64,000 bases of DNA from Cyanobium sp. CZS25K (GTDB lineage: Bacteria > Cyanobacteriota > Cyanobacteriia > PCC-6307 > Cyanobiaceae): the NCBI GenBank assembly GCA_030373325.1, contig JAUCZB010000001.1:248001-312000 (forward strand), written 5' to 3'. The translations under genes were made by a program, and so were the position numbers. Positions 14,779 to 21,966 of this stretch are shown here, piece after piece; within the stretch, counting starts at the first letter, position 1; the number at the start of each line of letters is the position of its first letter. The notes beneath the pieces were generated by a model. That model did not search any database, had not been told where the DNA came from, and was given only the letters and a program-made list of their open reading frames with translations.

Positions 14779-15483
14779 ATGTCCATCTCCCCATCCCTGA
14801 CCAAGCTCCATGCCGATCTGAGCCGGCGGGTTGTCGTCAACAGCGGCGATCTGCCCTGGCATCCGTCGCCCCTGGCTGGGGTGGAGCGGTGTCTTCTGGA
14901 GCGCGATGGCGACGAGGTCGCCAGGGCCACCTCGTTGGTCCGCTACGCCCCCGGCAGCCGTTTTTCCGCCCATCGCCATGGCGGCGGTGAGGAGTTTCTG
15001 GTGCTTGAGGGCGTCTTCTCCGATGAGCATGGCGACTGGGGCCCCGGCAGCTATGTGCGCAATCCGGTCGGTTCGGCCCATGCGCCCTTCAGTGAAGGCG
15101 GCTGCACCATCCTGGTGAAACTGCGGCAGATGGACCCCGCCGACCAGACGCGGGTGGTGATCGACACCGCCCGGTCTCCCTTCGCTCCAGGCCTGGTCCC
15201 TGGGCTGACGGTGCTGCCCCTGCACGCCTTCGGCCACGAACAGGTGGCCCTGGTTCGCTGGGAGACCGGCACCCGCTTTCCCCTCCACGCCCATCCCGGG
15301 GGCGAGGAGATCTTCGTGCTCGAAGGGGTGTTCGAGGACGATCAGGGGGCCTATCCCGCCGGCACCTGGCTGCGCAACCCCGCGGGCAGCCGCCACACCC
15401 CCTTCAGCCGCAGCGGCTGCCTGATCTGGGTCAAGACGGGCCACCTGGCCGAGGCGATTCCCGCTTCAGGGGGCGCCGGTTAA
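14779..15483 (+). CDS. Double-cupin ChrR-like protein
   Basis: 234 residues with two cupin units. Unit 1: FSAHRHGGGEEFLVLEGVFS, then a trailing H in SAHAPF; unit 2: FPLHAHPGGEEIFVLEGVFE and SRHTPF. Each carries the H-x-H-(x3)-E-(x)-H ligands typical of metal-bound cupins. The arrangement is that of the ChrR cupin family, one of whose members senses singlet oxygen with its cupin domain. Only three bases separate it from the anti-sigma gene, so it belongs to the operon; it may be sensor or effector of the sigma factor. The 3' end overlaps the convergent metal permease by four bases. Confidence 0.8.
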   Translation: MSISPSLTKLHADLSRRVVVNSGDLPWHPSPLAGVERCLLERDGDEVARATSLVRYAPGSRFSAHRHGGGEEFLVLEGVFSDEHGDWGPGSYVRNPVGSAHAPFSEGGCTILVKLRQMDPADQTRVVIDTARSPFAPGLVPGLTVLPLHAFGHEQVALVRWETGTRFPLHAHPGGEEIFVLEGVFEDDQGAYPAGTWLRNPAGSRHTPFSRSGCLIWVKTGHLAEAIPASGGAG

Positions 15484-16316
15484 GGGGTCGACCCCAGGCC
15501 CCGCAGCGGTGCCACCGCCAGGGCGCTCAGAAAACCCACCAGCTGGGCGATCACCACGCAGGGGCCCGAGGGCAGCGCGAAGGCGGCTGAGAGCAGCAGG
15601 CCCAGCACGGCGCAGGCGGCCCCCAGCGCCGCCGCCAGGGCCACGTAGCTGCCGAAACGCCGGCTCACCAGCCGCGACGCACAGGCGGGGATGACCACGA
15701 AGGCACTGATCAGCAGCACCCCCACGGCCTTGATCGAGATGGCCACCACCACGGCCAGCAGGATCAGGAACAGCAGCCGGTGCAGGGAGACGGCGACGCC
15801 CCGGGAGCGGGCGAGGGGTTCGTCGAGGGTGAGCAGCACCTGATCGCGCCGGGTGAGCGTGAGGTAGCCGGCGGTGATCACGAGCAGGGTCCCGATCAGG
15901 GCCAGGTCGAGCCAGGTCACCCCCAGGATGTCGCCGAAGAGCAGTTGCTGGATGCCGCCCTTGTAGACGCGCAGGAGGCTCAGGGCCACCACGGCCATGG
16001 CGAGTGAGGAGGAATAGACGATGTTGAGCAGGGCATCGGCCGGCAGACGGCTGCGTTGCACCAGCTGGTTCGTCATCAGGGCGAACAGCACCGCGAAGGG
16101 AATCAGCACCAGCGTGGGATTGATGCCCAGCAGAAGGCCCAGGGTGATGCCGAGCAGGGCGGAGTGGCCCAGGGCATCACTGAAGAAGGAGAGCTGGCGC
16201 AGCACCGCGAAACTTCCCAGCACGCCGCCGAGAGCGCCGCTGAGCAGCCCCCCCAGCAGGGCCCGTTGCATGAAGGGAAGCTGCAGCAGCTCAACCAGGG
16301 TCGATCCCTCGGTCAT
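15480..16316 (-). CDS. Metal ABC transporter permease (ZnuB/MntB-type), orphan
   Basis: 278 residues with eight or nine membrane helices of the ABC-3 family: MQRALLGGLLSGALGGVLGS, LRQLSFFSDALGHSALLGIT (the conserved coupling region), TLDEPLARSRGVAVSLHRLL, and AVGVLLISAFVVIPACASRL. The family forms the membrane channel for Mn2+, Zn2+ or Fe2+ import with an ATPase and a binding protein. Neither partner is adjacent in this window, so they must be elsewhere, or the gene has been separated. ATG 16316 gives the normal family length. Two small minus-strand genes lie just upstream. Confidence 0.85.
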   Translation of the reverse strand: MTEGSTLVELLQLPFMQRALLGGLLSGALGGVLGSFAVLRQLSFFSDALGHSALLGITLGLLLGINPTLVLIPFAVLFALMTNQLVQRSRLPADALLNIVYSSSLAMAVVALSLLRVYKGGIQQLLFGDILGVTWLDLALIGTLLVITAGYLTLTRRDQVLLTLDEPLARSRGVAVSLHRLLFLILLAVVVAISIKAVGVLLISAFVVIPACASRLVSRRFGSYVALAAALGAACAVLGLLLSAAFALPSGPCVVIAQLVGFLSALAVAPLRGLGSTP

Positions 16317-16403
16317 GGGCGGTGTCCCTGGTCCCTGGGGGCGATCGGCTCAGGGTAACCAGGGCCTCGGCTGCCCACGGGCGGCGCTCCGCCGCTGAAC
16401 CGT

Positions 16404-16520
16404 TCAGAGGAATGTGTAGGCCAGGGCCTCACAGACCAGAGCCAGCGAGGCCGCCAGCAGGACCAGCCGTCCAGCCCGGCAGAACAGCCGCGAGGTGACG
16501 ACGAAACGCATCGGGATCAT
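16404..16520 (-). CDS. Possible 38-residue membrane protein
   Basis: An ATG at 16520 opens MIPMRFVVTSRLFCRAGRLV then a hydrophobic LLAASLALVCEALAYTFL and stop at 16404-16406. It would be a basic-then-hydrophobic single-span peptide on the same strand as, and 87 bases upstream of, the metal permease. Length alone makes it uncertain; no family recognised. Confidence 0.35.
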   Translation of the reverse strand: MIPMRFVVTSRLFCRAGRLVLLAASLALVCEALAYTFL

Positions 16521-16554
16521 GGCGTTCTTCGGTGCAGGACAAGGGGGGAAGGAT

Positions 16555-16767
16555 TCAGTGACCCATCGGCCGCAGGGCGCGGAGTTCGCGAAGGGCGACC
16601 GAGAAGGCGGGGGATCCGTGGCGGGTCAGGGGCCAGCGCCGCACCCAGCAGCTGTCGGTTTCCTCGTCGATGCTGATCACCTGGTAGGTCGCGTCCTGGC
16701 GGGTGCTCAGCTGAACGAAGCCTCCGGGGTGCAGGGCCGCGGACGGCCTTGGAGAGGGGTAGGGCAT
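16555..16767 (-). CDS. Small conserved-type cyanobacterial protein
   Basis: A 70-residue soluble protein with a compact core: GGFVQLSTRQDATYQVISID, EETDSCWVRRWPL and GSPAFSVALRELRAL. The pattern of a short beta barrel, with CWVRRWPL as its centre, resembles small hypothetical proteins frequent in picocyanobacteria. No function known. It may start a short minus-strand series with the 38-residue frame and the metal permease. Confidence 0.6.
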   Translation of the reverse strand: MPYPSPRPSAALHPGGFVQLSTRQDATYQVISIDEETDSCWVRRWPLTRHGSPAFSVALRELRALRPMGH

Positions 16768-17077
16768 GGGTCAGACCACGCATCAGCCCTCAACGTAACA
16801 GAAGGTTGCAGACTGATTGACGATTCTCCCCTTCGTGTGCATTCCAAGGCACAGGCCCCTGTCTCGGTGGAAACCCGGGCGGCCCCTTGCTGCATTCCTT
16901 TGCTGCAGGCCCCAAAGGCGTAGCCCCCTCGAGAATGACCCGAGGGGGCTACTTTGCGAATGGCCTGGGAGTTGATCAATCTCCCTGCCTCACACCTTCT
17001 TTCTAGGCCAGCAGCAACGGCGACAGCCAGCGGCTGCACATTCCGTTACTTGGAGCTGCTCAGCCCTGCGGAGCGGT
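16768..17077. other. Intergenic stretch with several hairpins
   Basis: About 310 bases without a gene. It contains the strong inverted repeat listed separately, and upstream of it the self-complementary ACAGGCCCCTGT and GCAG/CTGC-rich segments. I looked for 4.5S RNA (GGAAGGAAGCAGC) and 6S-like features and saw no acceptable match. Confidence 0.5.
16922..16950. terminator. Strong 10-bp stem-loop, likely terminator for cyAbrB
   Basis: AGCCCCCTCG (16922-16931) pairs perfectly with CGAGGGGGCT (16941-16950) around a nine-base loop. It is downstream of the minus-strand cyAbrB gene. A T-tract is nearly absent on both strands (ACTTTG on plus; ACGCCTTTGG on minus), common for cyanobacterial terminators. 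Confidence 0.55.
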
Positions 17078-17446
17078 TCACTCCTCGTCGTCGGAGCCGC
17101 CCACGGGCACCAGGCGAATTGCCTTGCGACCCAGTTTGATCTCGAACTCATCGCCAGGCACGAGGCCAAGCATGGCGGTGTAGGCCTTGCCCACCAGCAG
17201 GTTTCCGTTGAACTGGACCTTGGCGGTATAGCCAAGCTTGCGGCCGGCCTTGGTGGCGGTCTTGCCGACGCCATCGCCGAGGTTGATCCCCTTGGCGTCT
17301 AGGAGCGCTTCGTAGAAAGCCGTGAAGTTCAGCCGCTCATTGCCGTCTTTCTTGGTGCTGACATAGCCGCAGCTGCGCACCAGATCCGATTTGGAAGCGT
17401 CCCCCAGCTCTTTCACCTTGGCGAGGAGATCAGCACCTTTGAGCAT
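17078..17446 (-). CDS. Cyanobacterial AbrB-like transcriptional regulator (cyAbrB)
   Basis: 122 residues. N-terminal half MLKGADLLAKVKELGDASKS, DLVRSCGYVSTKKDGNERLN and FTAFYEALLDAKGINLGDG is the cyanobacteria-specific part; the C-terminal half NGNLLVGKAYTAMLGLVPGD and EFEIKLGRKAIRLVPVG is the AbrB-like DNA-binding domain, which in this group sits at the C-terminus, opposite to Bacillus AbrB. cyAbrB proteins are nucleoid-associated regulators of carbon/nitrogen balance genes, including nitrogen uptake. Acidic tail SDDEE. Isolated gene with about 380 bases of upstream space and a stem-loop downstream. Two paralogous clades exist in cyanobacteria; I did not assign the clade. Confidence 0.9.
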   Translation of the reverse strand: MLKGADLLAKVKELGDASKSDLVRSCGYVSTKKDGNERLNFTAFYEALLDAKGINLGDGVGKTATKAGRKLGYTAKVQFNGNLLVGKAYTAMLGLVPGDEFEIKLGRKAIRLVPVGGSDDEE

Positions 17447-17829
17447 GATTCAGATGGCGATGGGTAGTAGGGCAAATTGTACAACTCGGCAGTGCGATCG
17501 CCAGTCTGGTCAGGTTCGGCTTTCCCCGCCGTCTGTCGCTATCCATTCCGGGCGCTCTGCCGCCTTTTCCTGCACGCCAAGCGGCGCTGGATGGCCATGC
17601 TCCTATCTCGGGCCCTTCCCGGCGGTCGTGCCCAGTCCAGGGCTGCATCGCTGTGATTGGGGATGGATGGGACCATGAGCCTCCCATCAGGAACGCTGTG
17701 CTGGCTTGCATCGCTTTCGGTCTCGCGGCAATGATCGAGCTGCTCGATAGCGGTGGCGGCAGGGGAGCTGGAAACGCGGCCTGACCCCTTTGGGCCACTG
17801 CCGAGGCGCCACGGCATTCCCTTCACCCT
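17447..17829. other. Intergenic stretch upstream of cyAbrB
   Basis: About 380 bases that must include the cyAbrB promoter (the A+T-richer part near 17450-17490 is the likely place). Other frames here have no family resemblance and no start signals. Confidence 0.5.
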
Positions 17830-19062
17830 TCAGCCTTTCGGTGGACCCTCCACCCGATACTGCACCTGCTGCGGGAAGGGGATCTCAATGCCCCGCTCCC
17901 GGAAGGCCTGCCAGATTCCGGCCTGCACCTCGCTGCAGATCGAGACGTTATCCATGGGATTGGCGATCCAGAACCGCAGGGCGTAGTCGATGGAGGAATC
18001 GCCATAACGGAGCAGCAGACCCTTCGGTGCGGGTTTGTCCAGCACCCTGGGCAGGCGGCGGGCCGTGGCTTCCAGCAGGGCGATCACTTCGGCGGGATCG
18101 TGGCGATAGGCCGCACCCACCAGCACCTGGCTGCGCCGCAGGGTGTCGCTGCCGGTGTAGGTGACGGTGGTGGTGGTGAAGAACGTCTGGTTGGGGATCA
18201 CCAGCTCGGCATTGTCCCGGTCACGCCAGAGCACGGCGGCCCGCAGGCCGAGGCTGAGCACTTCGCACGGATCGCCGTCGATGAAGAGCACCTCCCCGGG
18301 CCGCACGGAACCCTCGAACAGCAACCACAGACCGCTGACGAAGTTGGAGAAGACTTCCTTGATGCCGAAGCCCAGGCCCACCGACAGGCCGCCGGCGACC
18401 GCCAGGATCGCGGTGCGGTTGAAACCCACATGATCGAGGGCCCAGACGATCCCGATCGCCACCGCCAAATAGCGGATCATCAGGGCCAGGGCCCGGCGGC
18501 TGCCGTTGCTGATGCCCACGCTGCGCTGCACCAGCCAGGCCAGGGCCTGGGCCGGCGGTCCCGTTCCCATGGCCAGCACGTACACGATCACCACGGACAG
18601 CAGAAGGCTTCCCAGGTTCACCTCCGATCCGAACCACTCGCCGATCGGGATGATGGCCAGATCCTGGGGGTTGTCGAACACCCGGATCACCAGCAGGACC
18701 GAGACCAACAGGTATGCCGGGCGGATCAGGCGCGTCTCCAGCAGCCGCATCGGCTCGGGTTGGATGAAGCGGCCCAGCAGCAGGTGCAGGCCTCCCAGGC
18801 CCAGCCAGCCCAGGTACAGCAGCAGCCCCAGCAGCACCAGGCCATAGGGGAGGCCACCGAGCCCCAACGACAGGGACAGCAGGCTCAGCAGGACGGGGAT
18901 CACCGCCTCCGGTCGCCCAGCCAGGGGAAAGCGGCGGGTCAGCCGGCCGCGCAGGGCGCGATGGCCGAGGAACACCACCGCCAGCAGCAGCAACTGAAGG
19001 CGCACCTCGTTGCGCTGCAGGTAGCCCAACCAGCCGATGATCTCCTGCAGCAACAGGTTCAT
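17830..19062 (-). CDS. MscS-family mechanosensitive channel
   Basis: 410 residues. Several N-terminal helices precede the MscS core. The pore helix is AVAGGLSVGLGFGIKEVFSN, with the alternate G/A packing seen in MscS TM3, followed by FVSGLWLLFEGSVRPGEVLF and the beta domain IDGDPCEVLSLGLRAAVLWR, DNAELVIPNQTFFTTTTVTY, and a cytoplasmic alpha/beta domain to the end. It opens under membrane tension or, in some branches, on ligand. The start overlaps the stop of an upstream solute-binding lipoprotein gene by four bases (ATGA), so the two are co-translated; this coupling is unusual for MscS. Confidence 0.87.
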   Translation of the reverse strand: MNLLLQEIIGWLGYLQRNEVRLQLLLLAVVFLGHRALRGRLTRRFPLAGRPEAVIPVLLSLLSLSLGLGGLPYGLVLLGLLLYLGWLGLGGLHLLLGRFIQPEPMRLLETRLIRPAYLLVSVLLVIRVFDNPQDLAIIPIGEWFGSEVNLGSLLLSVVIVYVLAMGTGPPAQALAWLVQRSVGISNGSRRALALMIRYLAVAIGIVWALDHVGFNRTAILAVAGGLSVGLGFGIKEVFSNFVSGLWLLFEGSVRPGEVLFIDGDPCEVLSLGLRAAVLWRDRDNAELVIPNQTFFTTTTVTYTGSDTLRRSQVLVGAAYRHDPAEVIALLEATARRLPRVLDKPAPKGLLLRYGDSSIDYALRFWIANPMDNVSICSEVQAGIWQAFRERGIEIPFPQQVQYRVEGPPKG

Positions 19063-20366
19063 CGCTGCCTCCCGCCACTCAGGAGGCTGATCAGCCCCTC
19101 AAGGGCTTCCTTCTGGCTCAGGTCATCAAAGAGGTAGCGGGTGAGCAGCGCCTGCCAGCCCTCCCGTTGGCTCTCGCTGCTGCCCTGATCCAGGCGGGTC
19201 GTGGCGCTTCGCAGGCTCTGGTCGCGCCCCTCCACCATGGCCGCGACCACGGAGGAACTCTGCACCGGCGGAGCAATCTCCAGGTTCACCGGCAGCACGT
19301 AATTGTTCCGCAGGACCAGGTCCCGCTGGTGCAGTGGACTGACGGCGAACCGGGCCAGGGCCAGGGCGAGCTGGCGTTGCTCCGGACTGGAATTGACCCC
19401 GAATGAGAGCACGCGCTCCCGGGTGATCGGGCTGGCCTCGCCGAAGGGCCCGGAGGGCAGGGCCGCCACCCCCAGGTGGCTGCCCAGGCGTGATCGCAGC
19501 CGGGTGATGTTGATGCTGCGGCAGGGAATCCAGTCGAGGGAACCCCCGATCAGGGCCTTCAGCAGCTCCGTTTCGGAGGGAAACACGGTGACGTGCTGTT
19601 GCCCGTCCGCCTGGCGCAGCCACAGCAGCCAGCCATTCAGGCTCTCGCGGGTCATCGGCGTGGCTGGCTTCCCCGCCAGCAGGTCGCTCACCGCGTTGAT
19701 CGCCCCAAGCGGACCCAGGGTCCAGGCCAGATTCATGGCATCGAGGGAGAATCCCACCTCCATTCCCTTGGCGCTGAACGCGAGCAGTTCATCGAGGTTC
19801 GCTGGGCTGCGCTTGATGCGGCGCCGATCGAAGCAGGCCACCTGGGGCTGCAGCTCCACGGGGATGCCGATCAGGCTTCCATCCTGGCGCCGCACCCTTT
19901 GCACCGAGCCGGTATCCAGCTGATCGAGCACCACCGCCGGGACCGTCACGGTGCTGATCAGCCGGTCGCTGGCCAGCTCCCGGGCTGTGGCCTGGTTCAC
20001 CAGCAGCAGGTCGGGACTCAGGCCTGTTCGGTTGCGGATCCGGAGTTCGTTGCGCAGGCTTTGCTCGGCAAAGACCTGCACCTGAAGGCGCACCTTCGGC
20101 TGGAGGGCGCGGAACGTGGCCTGGAGTTCGGCCGTGCGCTGCCTCACCTCCTTCTGCAGCTCGAAGTCAATGTCGTCCTGGCTGACCCCCACGGCGATGT
20201 AGAGGGTGCCCCCGAGGAGGCGCAGCACGGGCCTGGTGCGGTCTGTCTGGCACCCCCCCAGGGAGACCATCAGCGGGATGGCCAGCCCCGTGGCGACCAC
20301 CCGGACCGCGGCTGGCCGTCGGCCCCGGCCTGGCGGAATGGGTTTGGGGCGGTGGAGGGGAATCAC
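19059..20366 (-). CDS. Solute-binding-type lipoprotein coupled to MscS
   Basis: 435 residues. A basic N-terminus and hydrophobic stretch end in lipobox SLGGC (Cys around residue 39). The mature part resembles family-1 extracellular solute-binding proteins: GTLYIAVGVSQDD, FAEQSLRNELRIRNRTGLSP, DLLLVNQATARELASDRLIS, SLIGIPVELQPQVACFDRRR, MEVGFSLDAMNLAWTLGPLG, LKALIGGSLDWIPCRSINIT. No ABC permease or ATPase is adjacent; instead the next gene is MscS with an ATGA overlap. That suggests the binding protein acts on or senses for the channel, which is inference. No known ligand. Confidence 0.72.
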   Translation of the reverse strand: MIPLHRPKPIPPGRGRRPAAVRVVATGLAIPLMVSLGGCQTDRTRPVLRLLGGTLYIAVGVSQDDIDFELQKEVRQRTAELQATFRALQPKVRLQVQVFAEQSLRNELRIRNRTGLSPDLLLVNQATARELASDRLISTVTVPAVVLDQLDTGSVQRVRRQDGSLIGIPVELQPQVACFDRRRIKRSPANLDELLAFSAKGMEVGFSLDAMNLAWTLGPLGAINAVSDLLAGKPATPMTRESLNGWLLWLRQADGQQHVTVFPSETELLKALIGGSLDWIPCRSINITRLRSRLGSHLGVAALPSGPFGEASPITRERVLSFGVNSSPEQRQLALALARFAVSPLHQRDLVLRNNYVLPVNLEIAPPVQSSSVVAAMVEGRDQSLRSATTRLDQGSSESQREGWQALLTRYLFDDLSQKEALEGLISLLSGGRQR

Positions 20367-20424
20367 ACCGGGAGGCTAGAGGTGTTCGCCGCGACGGGCA
20401 CGTCGGGGCCGGGGCCGGCGCCTC

Positions 20425-20679
20425 TCAGTCCTCCGGATAGAGCAGCTCGGCGAGCTCATCGGGATCCACGTCGTAGACCCGCGCCAGGGTCGTCTCGATC
20501 GCGCTGGTCACCACGTCCGGGAGGAAGCGCATGGCATTCAGGGCGTCGTCGGCGATGTCGTCGGTGAGGAGCTTGTCGCCCCCCAGTTTCTCGTCGTTGA
20601 TCACGGCCATCACCCAGCTCTGATAAGCGGTGACGAGATCGGCGAACTCGAGCTCAGGATCGTTCAGATCGAGGGCCAT
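20425..20679 (-). CDS. Small conserved-type picocyanobacterial protein
   Basis: An 84-residue acidic, helical protein: LEFADLVTAYQSWVMAVIND, EKLGGDKLLTDDIADDALNA, MRFLPDVVTSAIETTLARVY, DVDPDELAELLYPED. No membrane segment or Cys. I recognise it as a type of small hypothetical found in marine Synechococcus-like genomes, without known function. Its start is divergent from the gene at 20742, with about 60 bases between. Confidence 0.65.
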   Translation of the reverse strand: MALDLNDPELEFADLVTAYQSWVMAVINDEKLGGDKLLTDDIADDALNAMRFLPDVVTSAIETTLARVYDVDPDELAELLYPED

Positions 20680-20741
20680 CGGGCGTCTCCAGGAACGGGC
20701 GTTGCATCAGCAGTTTGCCGCCTGGTCGTCAGGATGGAGGG

Positions 20742-21227
20742 ATGGATCAGGAACCCCTGCCATCGGTGGCCTCCCTGCAGGGCACCCTGTTTGATTTCGC
20801 CATCGCCGAGCTGGTACGCCAGCATCGGCAGAGCTTCCCGCCCCTGTGGACGACGGAGAGCTGGGCCAAGTTGCTGATCTGGCTGGCCCTCAGCTGTGGC
20901 TGCTCGGGCGATGCCCGGGCCCTGGAGGCCTTCGCGGCGGCCCTCGGCCCTGCACTCACGTCCCGGATGCGGCGGCTGTTCTTCGAGCGGGAGCTCCCCG
21001 ATCTCAACCTGCGGGTGATGGCTGATCCCGCCGAGCAGCAGGTGCTGCTGCTGCCGCTGGAGACCAACCTCGCGCCTGGCGTGGACGGCGAGGAGGCCAT
21101 GGCTCCGGAACGGGTGGCCGCCGCCCTCGAGGCGGTGGGCCTCAGCCCTCTGGTGACTTCCGATCGCCGCCGCTGGCAGCCGCTGCAGGCGCTGATGGCC
21201 GTACCCTGGCAGAGCAGTTGCGGCTGA
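20742..21227 (+). CDS. Conserved-type hypothetical protein, has a fossil copy at 25.4 kb
   Basis: 161 residues from ATG 20742. Contains LFDFAIAELVRQHRQSFPPL, WTTESWAKLLIWLALSCGCS, then FFERELPDLNLRVMADPAEQ, VLLLPLETNL and a C-terminal VAAALEAVGLSPLVTSDRRR. Soluble, alpha/beta; no recognised domain. It lies directly upstream of the 2OG-Fe(II) oxygenase (about 95 bases apart, same strand). A degenerate second copy of its N-terminal part is found at 25388-25490, again on the plus strand and again left of an oxygenase remnant, which shows the two genes were duplicated together. Confidence 0.65.
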   Translation: MDQEPLPSVASLQGTLFDFAIAELVRQHRQSFPPLWTTESWAKLLIWLALSCGCSGDARALEAFAAALGPALTSRMRRLFFERELPDLNLRVMADPAEQQVLLLPLETNLAPGVDGEEAMAPERVAAALEAVGLSPLVTSDRRRWQPLQALMAVPWQSSCG

Positions 21228-21323
21228 GGCCAGCGCAGGGCTGCATTGGGCGGCACCCTGCCGATGCCTCCGGGTGCCCGATCGGGTCGTCCTAGGTTCG
21301 CTCCCAGCGAGGGCCAGGCGTGG

Positions 21324-21962
21324 ATGCGGCTGATCGGCAGCTTTGAGGATCCCGGCTACCTGGCCCTGGCCGATGCGGCGATGGCGTTCTTCGACCGCCG
21401 CACCGACCTGCACCGCCGTGGTGTCGCCTTCTCCTCCGGCGCCGCCGCTGGGGCGGAGGGCGATCCCGGCAAGATCTCCACCGACATCAGCCTGGTGTGG
21501 CTGGACCGCTCCGACCCGGAAGCCCAGGGCCTGGCCGATGTGATCATGCGCGGTGTTTCCGTCGGGCTGAAGCGCTATCTGGCCGACCGTCCCCTGTTCC
21601 TCTCCTGTGCTCCGGAGCGCTCCCTGTTCGTCAACCCGATCTTCAACCTGCAGCGCTACGCGCCGGGAGAGGGGTTCTTCAGCTGGCACTGCGACTGGAA
21701 CACCAGTGAGGAGGCCACCGAGCCGATCCGGCGCGTTCTCGCCTGGATCCTCTACCTGAACACGGTGCCGGACGGCGGCACGGAATTCCACTGGCAGGAC
21801 CACCACGTGGAGGCGGTCAAGGGAACGCTGGCGATCTTTCCCGCCGGCCTGTCCCACCTGCATCGGGGCCGCATCAGCCAGACCCACACCAAGACCATCG
21901 CCACGGGCTGGATCAACGTCGGCACGCTCGACGCCTACGTGGCGCGCCTGGCCGCCGGCTGA
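21324..21962 (+). CDS. 2-oxoglutarate/Fe(II)-dependent oxygenase
   Basis: 212 residues from ATG 21324. The double-stranded beta-helix signature is complete: FNLQRYAPGEGFFSWHCDWN with the H-x-D iron ligands (H122, D124), RRVLAWILYLNTVPDGGTEF, WQDHHVEAVKGTLAIFPAGL and SHLHRG with the distal His, then a basic residue for 2-oxoglutarate in HTKTIATGW. It belongs to the prolyl-hydroxylase-like (PKHD) group; substrate unknown. Upstream in-frame codons to 21246 look non-coding. A decayed paralogue is at 26950-27215. Confidence 0.85.
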   Translation: MRLIGSFEDPGYLALADAAMAFFDRRTDLHRRGVAFSSGAAAGAEGDPGKISTDISLVWLDRSDPEAQGLADVIMRGVSVGLKRYLADRPLFLSCAPERSLFVNPIFNLQRYAPGEGFFSWHCDWNTSEEATEPIRRVLAWILYLNTVPDGGTEFHWQDHHVEAVKGTLAIFPAGLSHLHRGRISQTHTKTIATGWINVGTLDAYVARLAAG

Positions 21963-21966
21963 GGCC

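Noticed and set aside
16790..16925. Possible 4.5S (SRP) RNA on the minus strand
   Set aside because: Contains AAGGAATGCAGC but not the conserved GGAAGGAAGCAGC loop or its pairing partner.
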